Positions 31,545-39,383 of a DNA stretch of 39,383 nucleotides are shown here, piece by piece (within the stretch, counting starts at the first letter, position 1; each line of letters begins with the position of its first letter). This DNA is from JBGTFE01 sp036403235 (GTDB lineage Bacteria; Acidobacteriota; Blastocatellia; Pyrinomonadales; Pyrinomonadaceae): contig DASWRI010000021.1 in assembly GCA_036403235.1 (NCBI GenBank), forward strand, positions 1 to 39,383, written 5' to 3'. The notes beneath the pieces were generated by a model that was not told the origin of the DNA, made no database searches, and worked only from the letters and a program-made list of their open reading frames with translations. Both the position numbers and the translations under genes were made by a program.

Positions 31545-33125
31545 ATGAATTTTGGTTTTATCATCGATAACCGCAAGTGTATCGGCTGTCACGCCTGTAC
31601 GGTGGCGTGCAAAGCGGAGCACGAAGTTCCAATCGGCGTCAATCGAACGTGGGTAAAATACATCGAAAAAGGAACTTTTCCCGACACGCGGAGACTTTTT
31701 TCGGTGATGCGCTGCAACCACTGCGCCGACGCGCCGTGCGTCGAAATTTGTCCGGTGACGGCGCTTTTTACGCGCTCGGACGGCATCGTCGATTTCGACA
31801 GCCGGCGTTGTATCGGCTGCAAAGCCTGCACGCAGGCCTGTCCCTACGACGCGCTCTACATGCACCCGGACGAGCACACGGCGGCGAAATGCAACTACTG
31901 CTCGCACCGCACCGACATCGGACTCGAACCGGCCTGCGTCAATGTCTGTCCCGAACACGCGATTATCTCCGGCGATATGGACAACCCCGCGACCGAGATT
32001 TCGCAGCTTTTAGCGCGCGAATCGGTTCAGGTTCGCAAACCGGAAAAAGGCACAAAGCCGAAGCTTTTCTACATCGACGGCGATGCCGCGTCCTTAAAAC
32101 CGACCGACACCAATCCCGACACCGATTATATGTGGTCGAGCCAATCGTCGGGCGTCGGGCATTACGCCAAATTCGCCGAAGAAAAAATAAAAATTAACGC
32201 CGACAAAACCGTGCCGCAGGAGCTCGTCCAAATCGAGCCGCGCGGCAAATCGAAATCCGCTTCGGAAAGCCCGCGACGCGTTTACGACGCGCCCGGCAAA
32301 GGCACGCTCTGGGGCTGGGAGGTTTCGGCTTACGTCTGGACGAAAGCGATTGCCGCGGGCGCATTTATCGTTCCAATTTTAGGCGGCTTTTTTATGGAAA
32401 TTCCCGATGTGCTGAAACGCGTCGGCGCTGTCATTGCGTTTATATTTTTAGCCGTCACGGGCGTTTTGCTGATAATGGATTTAGGCCGCCCCGATAGATT
32501 TCTAAACGTCCTTTTGCGCCCGCAGTTCAAATCGTGGCTCTCGCGCGGCGCGTATATCATCACCGTTTACGGCGGGCTTTTGACGCTCTGGCTGGCCGCT
32601 TCGTTTTTGAATTTCGGAAGCGTTTTAAAATATATCGAGCCGCTCGGCGTCGTCTTCGCGCTGCTTTCGGCCGTTTACACCGCGTTTCTGTTCGCGCAGG
32701 CGAAAGGCCGCGATTTCTGGCAGAGCCCGATGCTCGGTCTGCATATGCTGATTCACGCGCTGATGGCCGGATTGGCCGTTTTTCTGGTCGCGAGCTTAAT
32801 CACGCCGATGAGCGTCAGATTTCTGATGGCTTTGACGTTTTTGACAATCATAATCTTGATTTTTCACCTGATAACTTTAGCTATCGAGTTGACGACGACG
32901 CACACGACCGACGACGCGCACGCCACCGTAAAAATGATTACAAACGGCGAATTCAGCCGCCCGTTCTGGTTCGGAATGATTCTCGCCGGCAACACTTTGC
33001 CTCTGCTTTTTCTTTTAGCCGGACAAATCTGGGCGTTTGCTTTAGCGGGAGTTTTGATTTTAACGGGTTTATATTTCGCCGAACACATCTGGGTCAAAGC
33101 GCCGCAGAGAATTCCTCTGAGTTAA
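31545..33125 (+). CDS. Fused four-cluster ferredoxin and NrfD membrane subunit
   Basis: 526 residues. Residues 1-150 carry four Cys clusters typical of PsrB/DmsB/SoeB electron-transfer subunits: C12-x2-C15-x2-C18-x3-C22, CNHCADAPCVEICP, CIGCKACTQACP and CNYC...CVNVCP, enough for four [4Fe-4S]. A linker (150-255) joins to an NrfD/PsrC-like membrane part with about eight to nine helices (from 'WGWEVSAYVWTKAIAAGAFI', including 'RPDRFLNVLLRPQFKSWLSRG'). These are normally two proteins; here one frame holds both. It should move electrons between the quinone pool and the Mo subunit encoded seven bases downstream. Confidence 0.92.
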   Translation: MNFGFIIDNRKCIGCHACTVACKAEHEVPIGVNRTWVKYIEKGTFPDTRRLFSVMRCNHCADAPCVEICPVTALFTRSDGIVDFDSRRCIGCKACTQACPYDALYMHPDEHTAAKCNYCSHRTDIGLEPACVNVCPEHAIISGDMDNPATEISQLLARESVQVRKPEKGTKPKLFYIDGDAASLKPTDTNPDTDYMWSSQSSGVGHYAKFAEEKIKINADKTVPQELVQIEPRGKSKSASESPRRVYDAPGKGTLWGWEVSAYVWTKAIAAGAFIVPILGGFFMEIPDVLKRVGAVIAFIFLAVTGVLLIMDLGRPDRFLNVLLRPQFKSWLSRGAYIITVYGGLLTLWLAASFLNFGSVLKYIEPLGVVFALLSAVYTAFLFAQAKGRDFWQSPMLGLHMLIHALMAGLAVFLVASLITPMSVRFLMALTFLTIIILIFHLITLAIELTTTHTTDDAHATVKMITNGEFSRPFWFGMILAGNTLPLLFLLAGQIWAFALAGVLILTGLYFAEHIWVKAPQRIPLS

Positions 33126-33132
33126 AAATTTT

Positions 33133-35994
33133 ATGCAAAAACACAATCCGTCATTTATCGAACGCATCGCCGAGAAACTGCATTTAATCGAAAATTTGCA
33201 TAAGGAAGAATCGTTTGAGCTTCCGCGTCTGACCGAACCGGGCCAATTGACCGATTATCCGCCGCCGGAAAAATGGGACGATTGGACTGAATACGAGGCG
33301 CTGAGCGGGCAGCGCCGCGAGAAGAAAAATTATATGATTATCCCGACGACCTGTTTCAACTGCGAAGCGGGCTGCGGGCTGCTCGGTTATGTCGATAAGG
33401 AAACGCTCAAAATACGCAAATTTGAAGGCAATCCGTATCATCCGGGAAGTCGCGGGCGGAACTGCGCGAAAGGGCCGGCGACGATAAATCAGATTAACGA
33501 TACGGACAGAATTTTGTATCCGATGCGGCGCAAGGGCGCGCGCGGCGGCGGCGAATGGGAAAGAGTTTCGTGGGACGATGTTTTGGACGACATCGCGGCG
33601 AAAATTCGCAGGGCTTTGCAGGAAGACCGCCGCAACGAAGTCGTCTATCACGTCGGGCGTCCCGGTCACGAAGGTTTTATCGACCGCATTTTGCAGGCGT
33701 GGGGCGTTGACGGGCACAACTCGCACACGAACATCTGTTCGGCCGGAGCGCGTTTCGGCTACGCGATTTGGCAGGGCGCCGACCGGCCCTCGCCCGACCA
33801 CGGCAACGCGCAGTTTATCTTTTTAATTTCGGCGCATCTCGAATCCGGTCATTATTTTAACCCGCACGCGCAGCGCATCATCGAGGGAATGATGAACGGC
33901 GCAAAGCTCGCCGTGATGGACACCAGGCTTTCAAACACGGCTTCGATGGCCGACTACTGGATGCCCTCGTATCCGGGCAGCGAAGCGGCCGTGCTTTTGG
34001 CGATGGCGAACATTTTGATTCGCGAACGTCTATTCAACGAAGAATTTTTGCGAAACTGGGTAAACTGGCGCGAATCTTTGCAGGAACTGAATCCGCACGT
34101 CGACGTTACTTTCGAGAATTTCATTACCGTTCTGGAAAATCTATACGCCGAATACACGCCCGAATTCGCCGAACAGGAAAGCGGCGTAACGGCCTCGATG
34201 ATTGAGGAAGTCGCACGGCAAATCGGGCGCGCCGGAACGAGATTTTCGGCGCACAACTGGCGCAGCGCCGGAAGCGGAAACTTGGGCGGCTGGGCGGTCG
34301 CGCGCTGTCTGCATTTTCTCAACGTTTTGACCGGAAGCGTCGGCACGGTCGGCGGAACTTTGCCGTCGGCGTGGAACAAATTCAAACCGAAAAGCTTTTC
34401 GACGCCGCCCGCGCAGAAATTCTGGAACGAGCTCCATTTTCCGCTCGAATACCCGCTCTCGCATTACGAGATGAGCTTTCTGCTGCCGCATTTTTTGAAG
34501 GAAAATCGGGGAAAGCTGGCCGTTTATTTTACGCGCGTTTTCAACCCGGTCTGGACTTATCCCGACGGTTTTACATGGATTGAAGCCTTGTCGGACGAGA
34601 AAAAAATCGGTCTTCACGTCGCGCTCACGCCGACCTGGAACGAGACGGCTTATTTTGCCGATTACGTTTTGCCGATGGGACACAGCAGCGAGCGCCACGA
34701 TTTGACGAGCTACGAGACGCATTCGGGAATGTGGATTTCTTTCCGCCAGCCGGTTTTGCGCGAAGCGGCGCGAAAAATGGGCAAAGAAGTAAAATTTACA
34801 TACGAGACGAATCCGGGCGAAGTCTGGGAAGAAGACGAATTCTGGTTCGAGCTTTCGTGGCGAATCGACCCGGACGGCGAGCTCGGAATCCGCAAACATT
34901 TCATCTCGCCGTATCGCGAGGGCGAAAAAATCACGATTGACGAATATTACCGGTATATTTTTGAAAATACGAAAGGCTTGCCCGACGTGGCCGCCAAAGA
35001 AAATCTGACGGCGCTCGAATATATGCGCAAATACGGCGCGTTCGAGGTTGAAAAAGCGGTTTACAACAAACATCTCGACCCGCTTCCCGAGACGGATTTG
35101 GAGGGCACGCAAATTGACAAAGACACGGGCTCGGTGCGAAAAAACGGCAAAATAACGGGCGTCGTCATCGACGGCATTCCGCGCGTCGGATTTAACACGC
35201 CTTCGCGCAAACAGGAATTTTATTCGGCCACGACCAAAGATTGGGGCTGGTCGGAATACGCCGTTCCGACATACGTTAAAAGTCATATTCATCCGGAAAA
35301 TCTAGGTGAAAACGAGATTGTTCTCGTGCCGACGTTTCGCCTGCCGACTTTGATTCACACGCGTTCGGGAAACGCCAAATGGCTCGCCGAAATCTCGCAT
35401 CGCAACCCGCTCTGGATGCATACGTCGGACGCCGAACGGTGGGGAATAAAAACCGGCGACCTGGTGCGCATCTCGACCGAAATCGGATATTTCGTCAACC
35501 GCGCGTGGGTCACCGAAGGAATGAAGCCGGGCGTCGTCGCCTGCTCGCATCACATCGGGCGCTGGCGACGCGCGCAGGACGCCAAAAACAACCGCTGGGC
35601 GACGAATCAGGTTTCGATTGACGAAGTCGAAAAAGGCAAATGGAAAATGTCGGTCGTCGAAGGCATCGGCGCATACAAAAGCGCCGACCCCGACACTTCG
35701 CGGATTTTCTGGACGGACGGCGGCGTTCATCAAAACATCACTTTTCCGGTTCATCCCGACCCGGTTTCGGGAATGCACTGCTGGCATCAAAAAGTGATAA
35801 TCGAAAAAGCGCGCGCGGGCGACAAATACGGAGACGTTTTTGTCGATACGGAAAAATCTTTCGCCGTTTACAAAAAATGGCTCGGATGGACGCGTCCCGC
35901 GCCCGGGCCGGACAATCTGCGCCGTCCTTTGTGGCTCGCGCGGCCGCTCAGGCCGTCGGACGAGATGTTTTATGTCGGAAGTTCCAAAGACTAA
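33133..35994 (+). CDS. Molybdopterin oxidoreductase catalytic subunit (CISM family)
   Basis: 953 residues. Near the N-terminus a [4Fe-4S] site C74-x2-C77-x3-C81-x29-C111 is followed by the bis-MGD domains ('RVSWDDVLDDIAAKI', 'AHNWRSAGSGNLGGWAVARC', 'LTPTWNETAYFADYVLPMGHSSERHD') and a C-terminal dinucleotide-binding barrel ('HTSDAERWGIKTGDLVRIST'). Cys202 in HTNICSAGARFGY is the likely Mo ligand. There is no twin-arginine signal, so it faces the cytoplasm, as SoeA does and PsrA does not. Substrate is unknown; sulfite, formate or another small molecule are possible. It works with the fused subunit upstream. Confidence 0.9.
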   Translation: MQKHNPSFIERIAEKLHLIENLHKEESFELPRLTEPGQLTDYPPPEKWDDWTEYEALSGQRREKKNYMIIPTTCFNCEAGCGLLGYVDKETLKIRKFEGNPYHPGSRGRNCAKGPATINQINDTDRILYPMRRKGARGGGEWERVSWDDVLDDIAAKIRRALQEDRRNEVVYHVGRPGHEGFIDRILQAWGVDGHNSHTNICSAGARFGYAIWQGADRPSPDHGNAQFIFLISAHLESGHYFNPHAQRIIEGMMNGAKLAVMDTRLSNTASMADYWMPSYPGSEAAVLLAMANILIRERLFNEEFLRNWVNWRESLQELNPHVDVTFENFITVLENLYAEYTPEFAEQESGVTASMIEEVARQIGRAGTRFSAHNWRSAGSGNLGGWAVARCLHFLNVLTGSVGTVGGTLPSAWNKFKPKSFSTPPAQKFWNELHFPLEYPLSHYEMSFLLPHFLKENRGKLAVYFTRVFNPVWTYPDGFTWIEALSDEKKIGLHVALTPTWNETAYFADYVLPMGHSSERHDLTSYETHSGMWISFRQPVLREAARKMGKEVKFTYETNPGEVWEEDEFWFELSWRIDPDGELGIRKHFISPYREGEKITIDEYYRYIFENTKGLPDVAAKENLTALEYMRKYGAFEVEKAVYNKHLDPLPETDLEGTQIDKDTGSVRKNGKITGVVIDGIPRVGFNTPSRKQEFYSATTKDWGWSEYAVPTYVKSHIHPENLGENEIVLVPTFRLPTLIHTRSGNAKWLAEISHRNPLWMHTSDAERWGIKTGDLVRISTEIGYFVNRAWVTEGMKPGVVACSHHIGRWRRAQDAKNNRWATNQVSIDEVEKGKWKMSVVEGIGAYKSADPDTSRIFWTDGGVHQNITFPVHPDPVSGMHCWHQKVIIEKARAGDKYGDVFVDTEKSFAVYKKWLGWTRPAPGPDNLRRPLWLARPLRPSDEMFYVGSSKD

Positions 35995-35995
35995 T

Positions 35996-36541
35996 ATGGC
36001 CGAAGATTTACAATTTGAACCGGCTGTCAGCCGTCCCGACCTTTTGCCGCCGAGCATTAACGAGCTTTTGAAAAACTGGCGCGGCGCGACGCCGGTCGAA
36101 GAAATTCTCGTCGCGCCGATTGACGCCGAATACGCCGACAGCGCAAAGTTTTGCGAGCATTACGGCGTCAATCCAAAGGACGGCGCAAACTGCGTCGTGG
36201 CCGTCGCCGTCCGCGGCGAAAACCGTACGTTTGCCGCCTGCCTGATTCCGGTCAACTGCCGCGCGGATTTGAATAACACGGCGCGAAAAACTCTCGGCGC
36301 GAAAAAGATTTCGTTTGCGCCGCTCGACGAAGTTCTGGCGGAAACGAAGATGGAATACGGCGGAATCACGCCGCTCGGCCTGCCGGAAAATTACCCGATT
36401 TTGATTGATTCAAGGATTGCCGAAATGAAGCGTTTGATTGTCGGCGGCGGTTTCCGCAAAAGCAAATTGTCGGTTCCGGGAAAAGTTCTGGCGGAACTGC
36501 CGAATGCCGTAATCGTCGAAAATTTAGGCAGAGAAATATAA
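35996..36541 (+). CDS. YbaK/EbsC-type aminoacyl-tRNA deacylase
   Basis: 181 residues from the ATG at 35996, one base after the previous stop; an in-frame ATG 24 bases earlier (35972) inside the oxidoreductase gene is an alternative. 'ANCVVAVAVRGENRTFAACLIPVNCRADL', with 'ARKTLGAKKISFAPLDEVLAETKMEYGGITPLGL' (two conserved stretches) are the YbaK fold: the Lys of the 'lgakk' region and the GGITPLG loop. The family hydrolyses mischarged tRNAs (Cys- or Ala-tRNA-Pro) in trans. Its place behind an oxidoreductase operon is probably incidental. Confidence 0.85.
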   Translation: MAEDLQFEPAVSRPDLLPPSINELLKNWRGATPVEEILVAPIDAEYADSAKFCEHYGVNPKDGANCVVAVAVRGENRTFAACLIPVNCRADLNNTARKTLGAKKISFAPLDEVLAETKMEYGGITPLGLPENYPILIDSRIAEMKRLIVGGGFRKSKLSVPGKVLAELPNAVIVENLGREI

Positions 36542-36545
36542 ACGA

Positions 36546-36983
36546 ATGAGGATTTTGCTTTCAACCGACGGTTCTGATTTTAGTCGCGCGGCAGTCGAAA
36601 AATGCTGCGGGATAATCGTCGCGCCGGAAAAAACCTTCGTAAAAATCGTTTCCGTTTTTGAAGTCATAGAGCCGCTCGACATCAGTATTTCGCCCGAATT
36701 TTCGCAGGAGCTCGAAAGTTCTGCAAACAAAAAAGCGCTCGAACACGCCGAAGCCGCCGCCGCGCAAATCAGAGAACATTTTCCCGAAATTGATTTGGAA
36801 ATGCAGGCTTCGACGGGCGCGCCCGACCAGACGCTGATTGAAACGGCCAAAGAATGGAAAGCGGATTTGATTGTCATCGGCTCGCACGGGCGCGGGTTTT
36901 GGGGACGAATGCTGCTCGGCTCGATTACCGATTCGCTGGTTCACGACGCGCCGTGCTCGGTTCTGGTCGTAAAAGAAAATTAG
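36546..36983 (+). CDS. Universal stress protein (UspA family)
   Basis: 145 residues. The N-terminal 'MRILLSTDGSDFSRAAVEK' carries the conserved Asp, and the ATP-binding loop G-x2-G-x9-G-S reads GSHGRGFWGRMLLGS near the C-terminus, followed by 'SVLVVKEN'. ATP-binding type UspA. It starts four bases after the YbaK-like stop and is probably in the same operon as the oxidoreductase. Confidence 0.92.
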   Translation: MRILLSTDGSDFSRAAVEKCCGIIVAPEKTFVKIVSVFEVIEPLDISISPEFSQELESSANKKALEHAEAAAAQIREHFPEIDLEMQASTGAPDQTLIETAKEWKADLIVIGSHGRGFWGRMLLGSITDSLVHDAPCSVLVVKEN

Positions 36984-36999
36984 CAAAAAAAAAGGGAAA

Positions 37000-37070
37000 T
37001 TCACCACAGCGGACACAGAGAGAGGGCACAGAGAAAATATTAAATAAATCTCTGTGCCCTCTGTGGTGAA
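37000..37070. repeat. Palindrome, ACCACAGAG family, between convergent genes
   Basis: Left 37000-37034 and right 37049-37070 share TTCACCACAG and AGGGCACAGAGA. The left arm has an extra 13 bases (CGGACACAGAGAG), like a partial tandem copy. Related to 3235-3318. Lies between the usp stop (36983) and psuG stop (37076). Confidence 0.8.
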
Positions 37071-37075
37071 AAAAA

Positions 37076-37960
37076 CTAAATCTTTAGCGCGACTTGAGCG
37101 GCGACGCGGGCGTTATTTTCGAGCAAGGCGATATTTGTTTCGAGCGTTTTCCCGCCGCTGCGCTCTGACATTTGGGAGAGCAGAAAAGGTGTAATATCCT
37201 TGCCGCGGATGTTTTTTTTTTCGGCCAGCTTGAGAGCGTCGTGCAGAATTTTTTCGAGCTCTGCCGCGTCGATTTCAAAGGCGGGCGGGACGGGAACGGT
37301 TAAAAGAATCGCGCCCGGCAGCTTGAGCGCATCACGCGCGCGGGCGATTTGCGCGACTTCTTCGGCCGTTTCTATTTTTTCATCGACGGCAAGACCGCTC
37401 GTGCTTGAATAAAAAGCGGGCAGCTCGTCCGTCTGCCAACCGAGGACGGTGATGCCGTTTGTTTCGAGCCATTCGCGCGTCGCGGGCAAATCGAGAACGA
37501 TTTTCGCGCCCGAGCAGACGACGACAATCGGCGTCTTTGCAAGTTCCGGCAAATCAGCCGAAACGTCCGCCGCCAAGCCTCGGTGAACGCCGCCGATGCC
37601 GCCGGTCGCAAAAACTTTTATCCCGGCCCGGTGCGCGATGAAAGAAGTGGTCGCGACGGTCGTCGCGCAGTTTAATTTGCGGGCGACGGCAACGGGCAAA
37701 TCGCGGCGGGAAATTTTTCGAATGTTTTTGTCGGTCGCCAGTCTTTCGATTTGCTGCTCGTTTAAGCCGACGTGAAATTCGCCGTCGAAAACAGCGATTG
37801 TCGCTGGGACGGCGCCGCCCGCGCGAATTATTTTTTCCAAATTTTGCGCGGTTTCGAGATTTTTCGGGTGCGGCAGGCCGTGTGCGATAACGGTCGATTC
37901 GAGCGCGACGATTGGCTTTTTGTTTTCCAGTGCGTCGGCGACTTCTTCGTTAAAAATCAT
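37076..37960 (-). CDS. psuG: Pseudouridine-5'-phosphate glycosidase
   Basis: 294 residues, normal for PsuG. Diagnostic segments: 'VALESTVIAHGLPHPKNLETA' (start of the barrel, two stretches), 'CATTVATTSFIAHRAGI', 'FATGGIGGVHRG' and 'TNGITVLGWQTDELPAFY'. It cleaves the C-C bond of pseudouridine 5'-phosphate to uracil and ribose 5-phosphate. The usual partner kinase psuK is not visible nearby. A 7-bp repeat element ends one base before the ATG, so there is no Shine-Dalgarno site. Confidence 0.94.
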   Translation of the reverse strand: MIFNEEVADALENKKPIVALESTVIAHGLPHPKNLETAQNLEKIIRAGGAVPATIAVFDGEFHVGLNEQQIERLATDKNIRKISRRDLPVAVARKLNCATTVATTSFIAHRAGIKVFATGGIGGVHRGLAADVSADLPELAKTPIVVVCSGAKIVLDLPATREWLETNGITVLGWQTDELPAFYSSTSGLAVDEKIETAEEVAQIARARDALKLPGAILLTVPVPPAFEIDAAELEKILHDALKLAEKKNIRGKDITPFLLSQMSERSGGKTLETNIALLENNARVAAQVALKI

Positions 37961-37961
37961 A

Positions 37962-38058
37962 AGTCAGTGGTCAGTGGTCGGTGGTCAGTGGTCAGTAGTT
38001 AGCTGCATTTAAATTGAGTTTTGAATTAATCTCAATCTACAACTGACCACTGACCACT
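37962..38058. repeat. 7-bp tandem repeats forming a palindrome, TCAGTGG family
   Basis: Left 37964-37998 has five consecutive 7-bp units (TCAGTGG, TCAGTGG, TCGGTGG, TCAGTGG, TCAGTAG). Right 38040-38058 (CAACTGACCACTGACCACT) is complementary. The element fills nearly the whole space between lepB and psuG. Same family as 7822-7890. Confidence 0.85.
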
Positions 38059-38060
38059 AT

Positions 38061-38882
38061 TTATTTAATCATTTTGAAAATGCGGTTGAGGCGCGGGTTG
38101 GTGACGCAGCCCGCCATGCTTCCGCCCGATGCTTCGCGGTTGCATGACCAGTAATCGAACATGGCGCGCCCGATAACCAAATCGCGGTTGACAAATCCCC
38201 AGTAGCGGCTGTCCTCGCTGTTGTTCCGGTTGTCGCCCATCACAAAATACGAATCTTCGGGCACGACCATCGGCTTTCCGGCAATACCGAAATTCATTCC
38301 TCTGGTTTCACTGGCTTTTTCCCTGTCGTCCTTCATTGCCGATTCCGAATACATCACGCTGTAATTCGCGCCTTCGGGACGCGGCTCGATTTCAGAGGTT
38401 TTCGCTTCGGTGTCGATATACGGATTCGGCGATACGAGGCGATATTCGGGCAAAAGCTGGCCGTTGATAAAAACCTGATTGTCGCGAAACTCGACCGTTT
38501 CGCCCGGCAGCCCGATGACTCTTTTGACGTAATTTACCTGATACGGAATGATGCCGTGACTGCGGTCGGACGCGGGATTTATTTTATTTCCGGGATATTT
38601 GAAAACGATGATGTCGCCGCGCTTTATCTCGCGCTGCGGCAAAAAGGGAAGCGGTTTGCCGCCGGGCGCAAAAACGAATTTGTTGACCAGCAGGTAATCG
38701 CCGACGAGAATTGTATTCTGCATCGAGCCGGTCGGAACGGTGACGGCCTGCAAAATAAAAGTCATGCCGAAAAGCGCCATAATCAAGGTCACGACAAACG
38801 ATTCGAAATATTCGCGAATCGTTGATTTCGGCGGCCCGAGAGGTTTTTTCTCCTCAGTTTCTTTAATTTCTTTTTCGCTCAT
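38061..38882 (-). CDS. lepB: Signal peptidase I
   Basis: 273 residues. A short cytoplasmic segment is followed by one membrane helix (28-48). The catalytic Ser53 is in VPTGSMQNTILVGDYLLVNK, the general-base Lys120 in NYVKRVIGLPGETV, and box E reads MGDNRNNSEDSRYWGFV. It removes signal peptides from the many exported proteins. An inserted segment (about 150-215, containing 'SESAMKDDREKASETRG') between the Lys and box E is long but common in this phylum. 50 bases downstream of rnc, a frequent pairing. Confidence 0.96.
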   Translation of the reverse strand: MSEKEIKETEEKKPLGPPKSTIREYFESFVVTLIMALFGMTFILQAVTVPTGSMQNTILVGDYLLVNKFVFAPGGKPLPFLPQREIKRGDIIVFKYPGNKINPASDRSHGIIPYQVNYVKRVIGLPGETVEFRDNQVFINGQLLPEYRLVSPNPYIDTEAKTSEIEPRPEGANYSVMYSESAMKDDREKASETRGMNFGIAGKPMVVPEDSYFVMGDNRNNSEDSRYWGFVNRDLVIGRAMFDYWSCNREASGGSMAGCVTNPRLNRIFKMIK

Positions 38883-38932
38883 AAATGCTTCGACAAGTTT
38901 AATTGAAAGCGTATGATAAGTTCAAAACGCTT

Positions 38933-39383
38933 TTACGTTTCATTTTTACGCTCTTTGCCCGTAACTTGTTTCTTTTCCAGTTTTTTTAAAGCCGATTTGG
39001 CCGCCGACATTTCCGCCGATTTTATCGAAGTGCCTTTGCCGCGCACTTTTCCGGTTTCCCATTTCGCCTCGACGACAAATGTTCGTTCGTGCGGCGGGCC
39101 TTCGGTTTTTGTTACCGTGTAGCTCGGCGCGGCGAGCTTCTGCGACTGCAGCGTCTCCTGAAAGAGAGTTTTGTAATCGAGCGACGTGCGCGGCGTCGCC
39201 ACGCGAAACTCTTCGGCGAAAGCGCGATTGATAAACGAGCGCGCCGCGACGTATCCGCTGTCAAAAAAAATGGCGGCGATAATCGCTTCGAGCGTATTTG
39301 CCAGAATCGCCTGCTTGGTTCTCCCGCCCGTTTTTTCCTCGCCGCGACCGATGCGCAGAAATTCGCCCAAATTGAGAGTTTTG
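38933..39383 (-). CDS. rnc: Ribonuclease III, 5' end cut by window edge
   Basis: The frame is open to the right edge (KTLNLGEFLRIGRGEEKTGGR near it), so the first ~100 residues, with the NERLEFLGD catalytic box, are outside. The second metal-site Glu is in ANTLEAIIAAIFFDSG. A double-stranded RNA-binding domain forms the C-terminus ('SLDYKTLFQETLQSQ', 'HERTFVVEAKWETGKVRGKG', 'SIKSAEMSAAKSALKKL'). It processes rRNA precursors and cleaves long RNA hairpins. Upstream of lepB on the same strand. Confidence 0.95.
   Translation of the reverse strand, partial: KTLNLGEFLRIGRGEEKTGGRTKQAILANTLEAIIAAIFFDSGYVAARSFINRAFAEEFRVATPRTSLDYKTLFQETLQSQKLAAPSYTVTKTEGPPHERTFVVEAKWETGKVRGKGTSIKSAEMSAAKSALKKLEKKQVTGKERKNET

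Noticed and set aside
31245..31958. Minus-strand ORF extending upstream of the DUF2490 gene
   Set aside because: It overlaps the riboswitch and the start of the ferredoxin/NrfD gene, and its sequence shows no protein features.
37962..38058. A short CRISPR-like array
   Set aside because: The units are 7 bp and contiguous with no spacers; this is a tandem-repeat palindrome.

Overview
The window looks like a chromosomal segment of an Acidobacteriota bacterium, most likely of the Blastocatellia/Pyrinomonadales type. This is inferred from the mix of an Oar-like TonB-dependent receptor with an N-terminal carboxypeptidase-regulatory domain, long FG-GAP/VCBS secreted proteins, a YARHG protein, many small exported proteins of unknown function, frequent lack of strong Shine-Dalgarno sites, and many intergenic palindromes. 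I see no phage, integrase, transposase or CRISPR array; most genes are chromosomal housekeeping or envelope genes.

Layout. 1-5957: a truncated secreted protein (minus), then on the plus strand an OsmC protein, a four-repeat YARHG protein, a coiled-coil J-domain protein, a membrane-anchored double zinc-ribbon protein and a small exported protein. 6035-7754: a minus-strand operon of three small exported proteins. 7988-11302: the Oar-like receptor. 11382-13599: a TPR protein ending in an S24/LexA-like domain that seems to have lost its catalytic residues, a divergent gene for a 71-residue exported peptide, and a CI-like helix-turn-helix regulator. 13800-18703 (minus): DinB-HI0933 flavoprotein pair, a Lys/Ala-rich protein with a GIY-YIG-like tail, and rsmG plus an SRPBCC membrane protein. 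18901-22206: a secreted beta-propeller/FG-GAP protein and a DUF4386 membrane protein. 22486-23180: a small ORF, tRNA-Leu(CAG) and a remnant of an FG-GAP gene. 23283-27174: yggS-yggT-yggU, yebC, ruvC and an SH3b protein. 27237-31430 (minus): a c-di-AMP (ydaO-type) riboswitch with its terminator, followed by a four-gene operon for an outer-membrane protein and a sulfate/thiosulfate-type ABC transporter. 31545-36983: a fused ferredoxin/NrfD protein, a molybdopterin oxidoreductase, a YbaK-type deacylase and a universal stress protein. 37076-39383 (minus): psuG, lepB and a truncated rnc.

Most notable points. (1) A c-di-AMP riboswitch and intrinsic terminator precede an oxyanion (sulfate-type) transporter operon that has only one permease gene; this regulon is not typical for c-di-AMP. 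(2) The TPR protein, exported peptide and HTH regulator resemble the parts of an RRNPP-type peptide signalling module, with an inactive S24 fold in place of the usual N-terminal HTH on the TPR protein. (3) At least seven intergenic or gene-edge sites carry palindromes built from 7-bp tandem repeats, of several sequence families, several of them ending within four bases of a start codon. (4) The Lys/Ala-rich protein is driven by a promoter placed so that its mRNA should be leaderless, inside a 12-bp inverted repeat.
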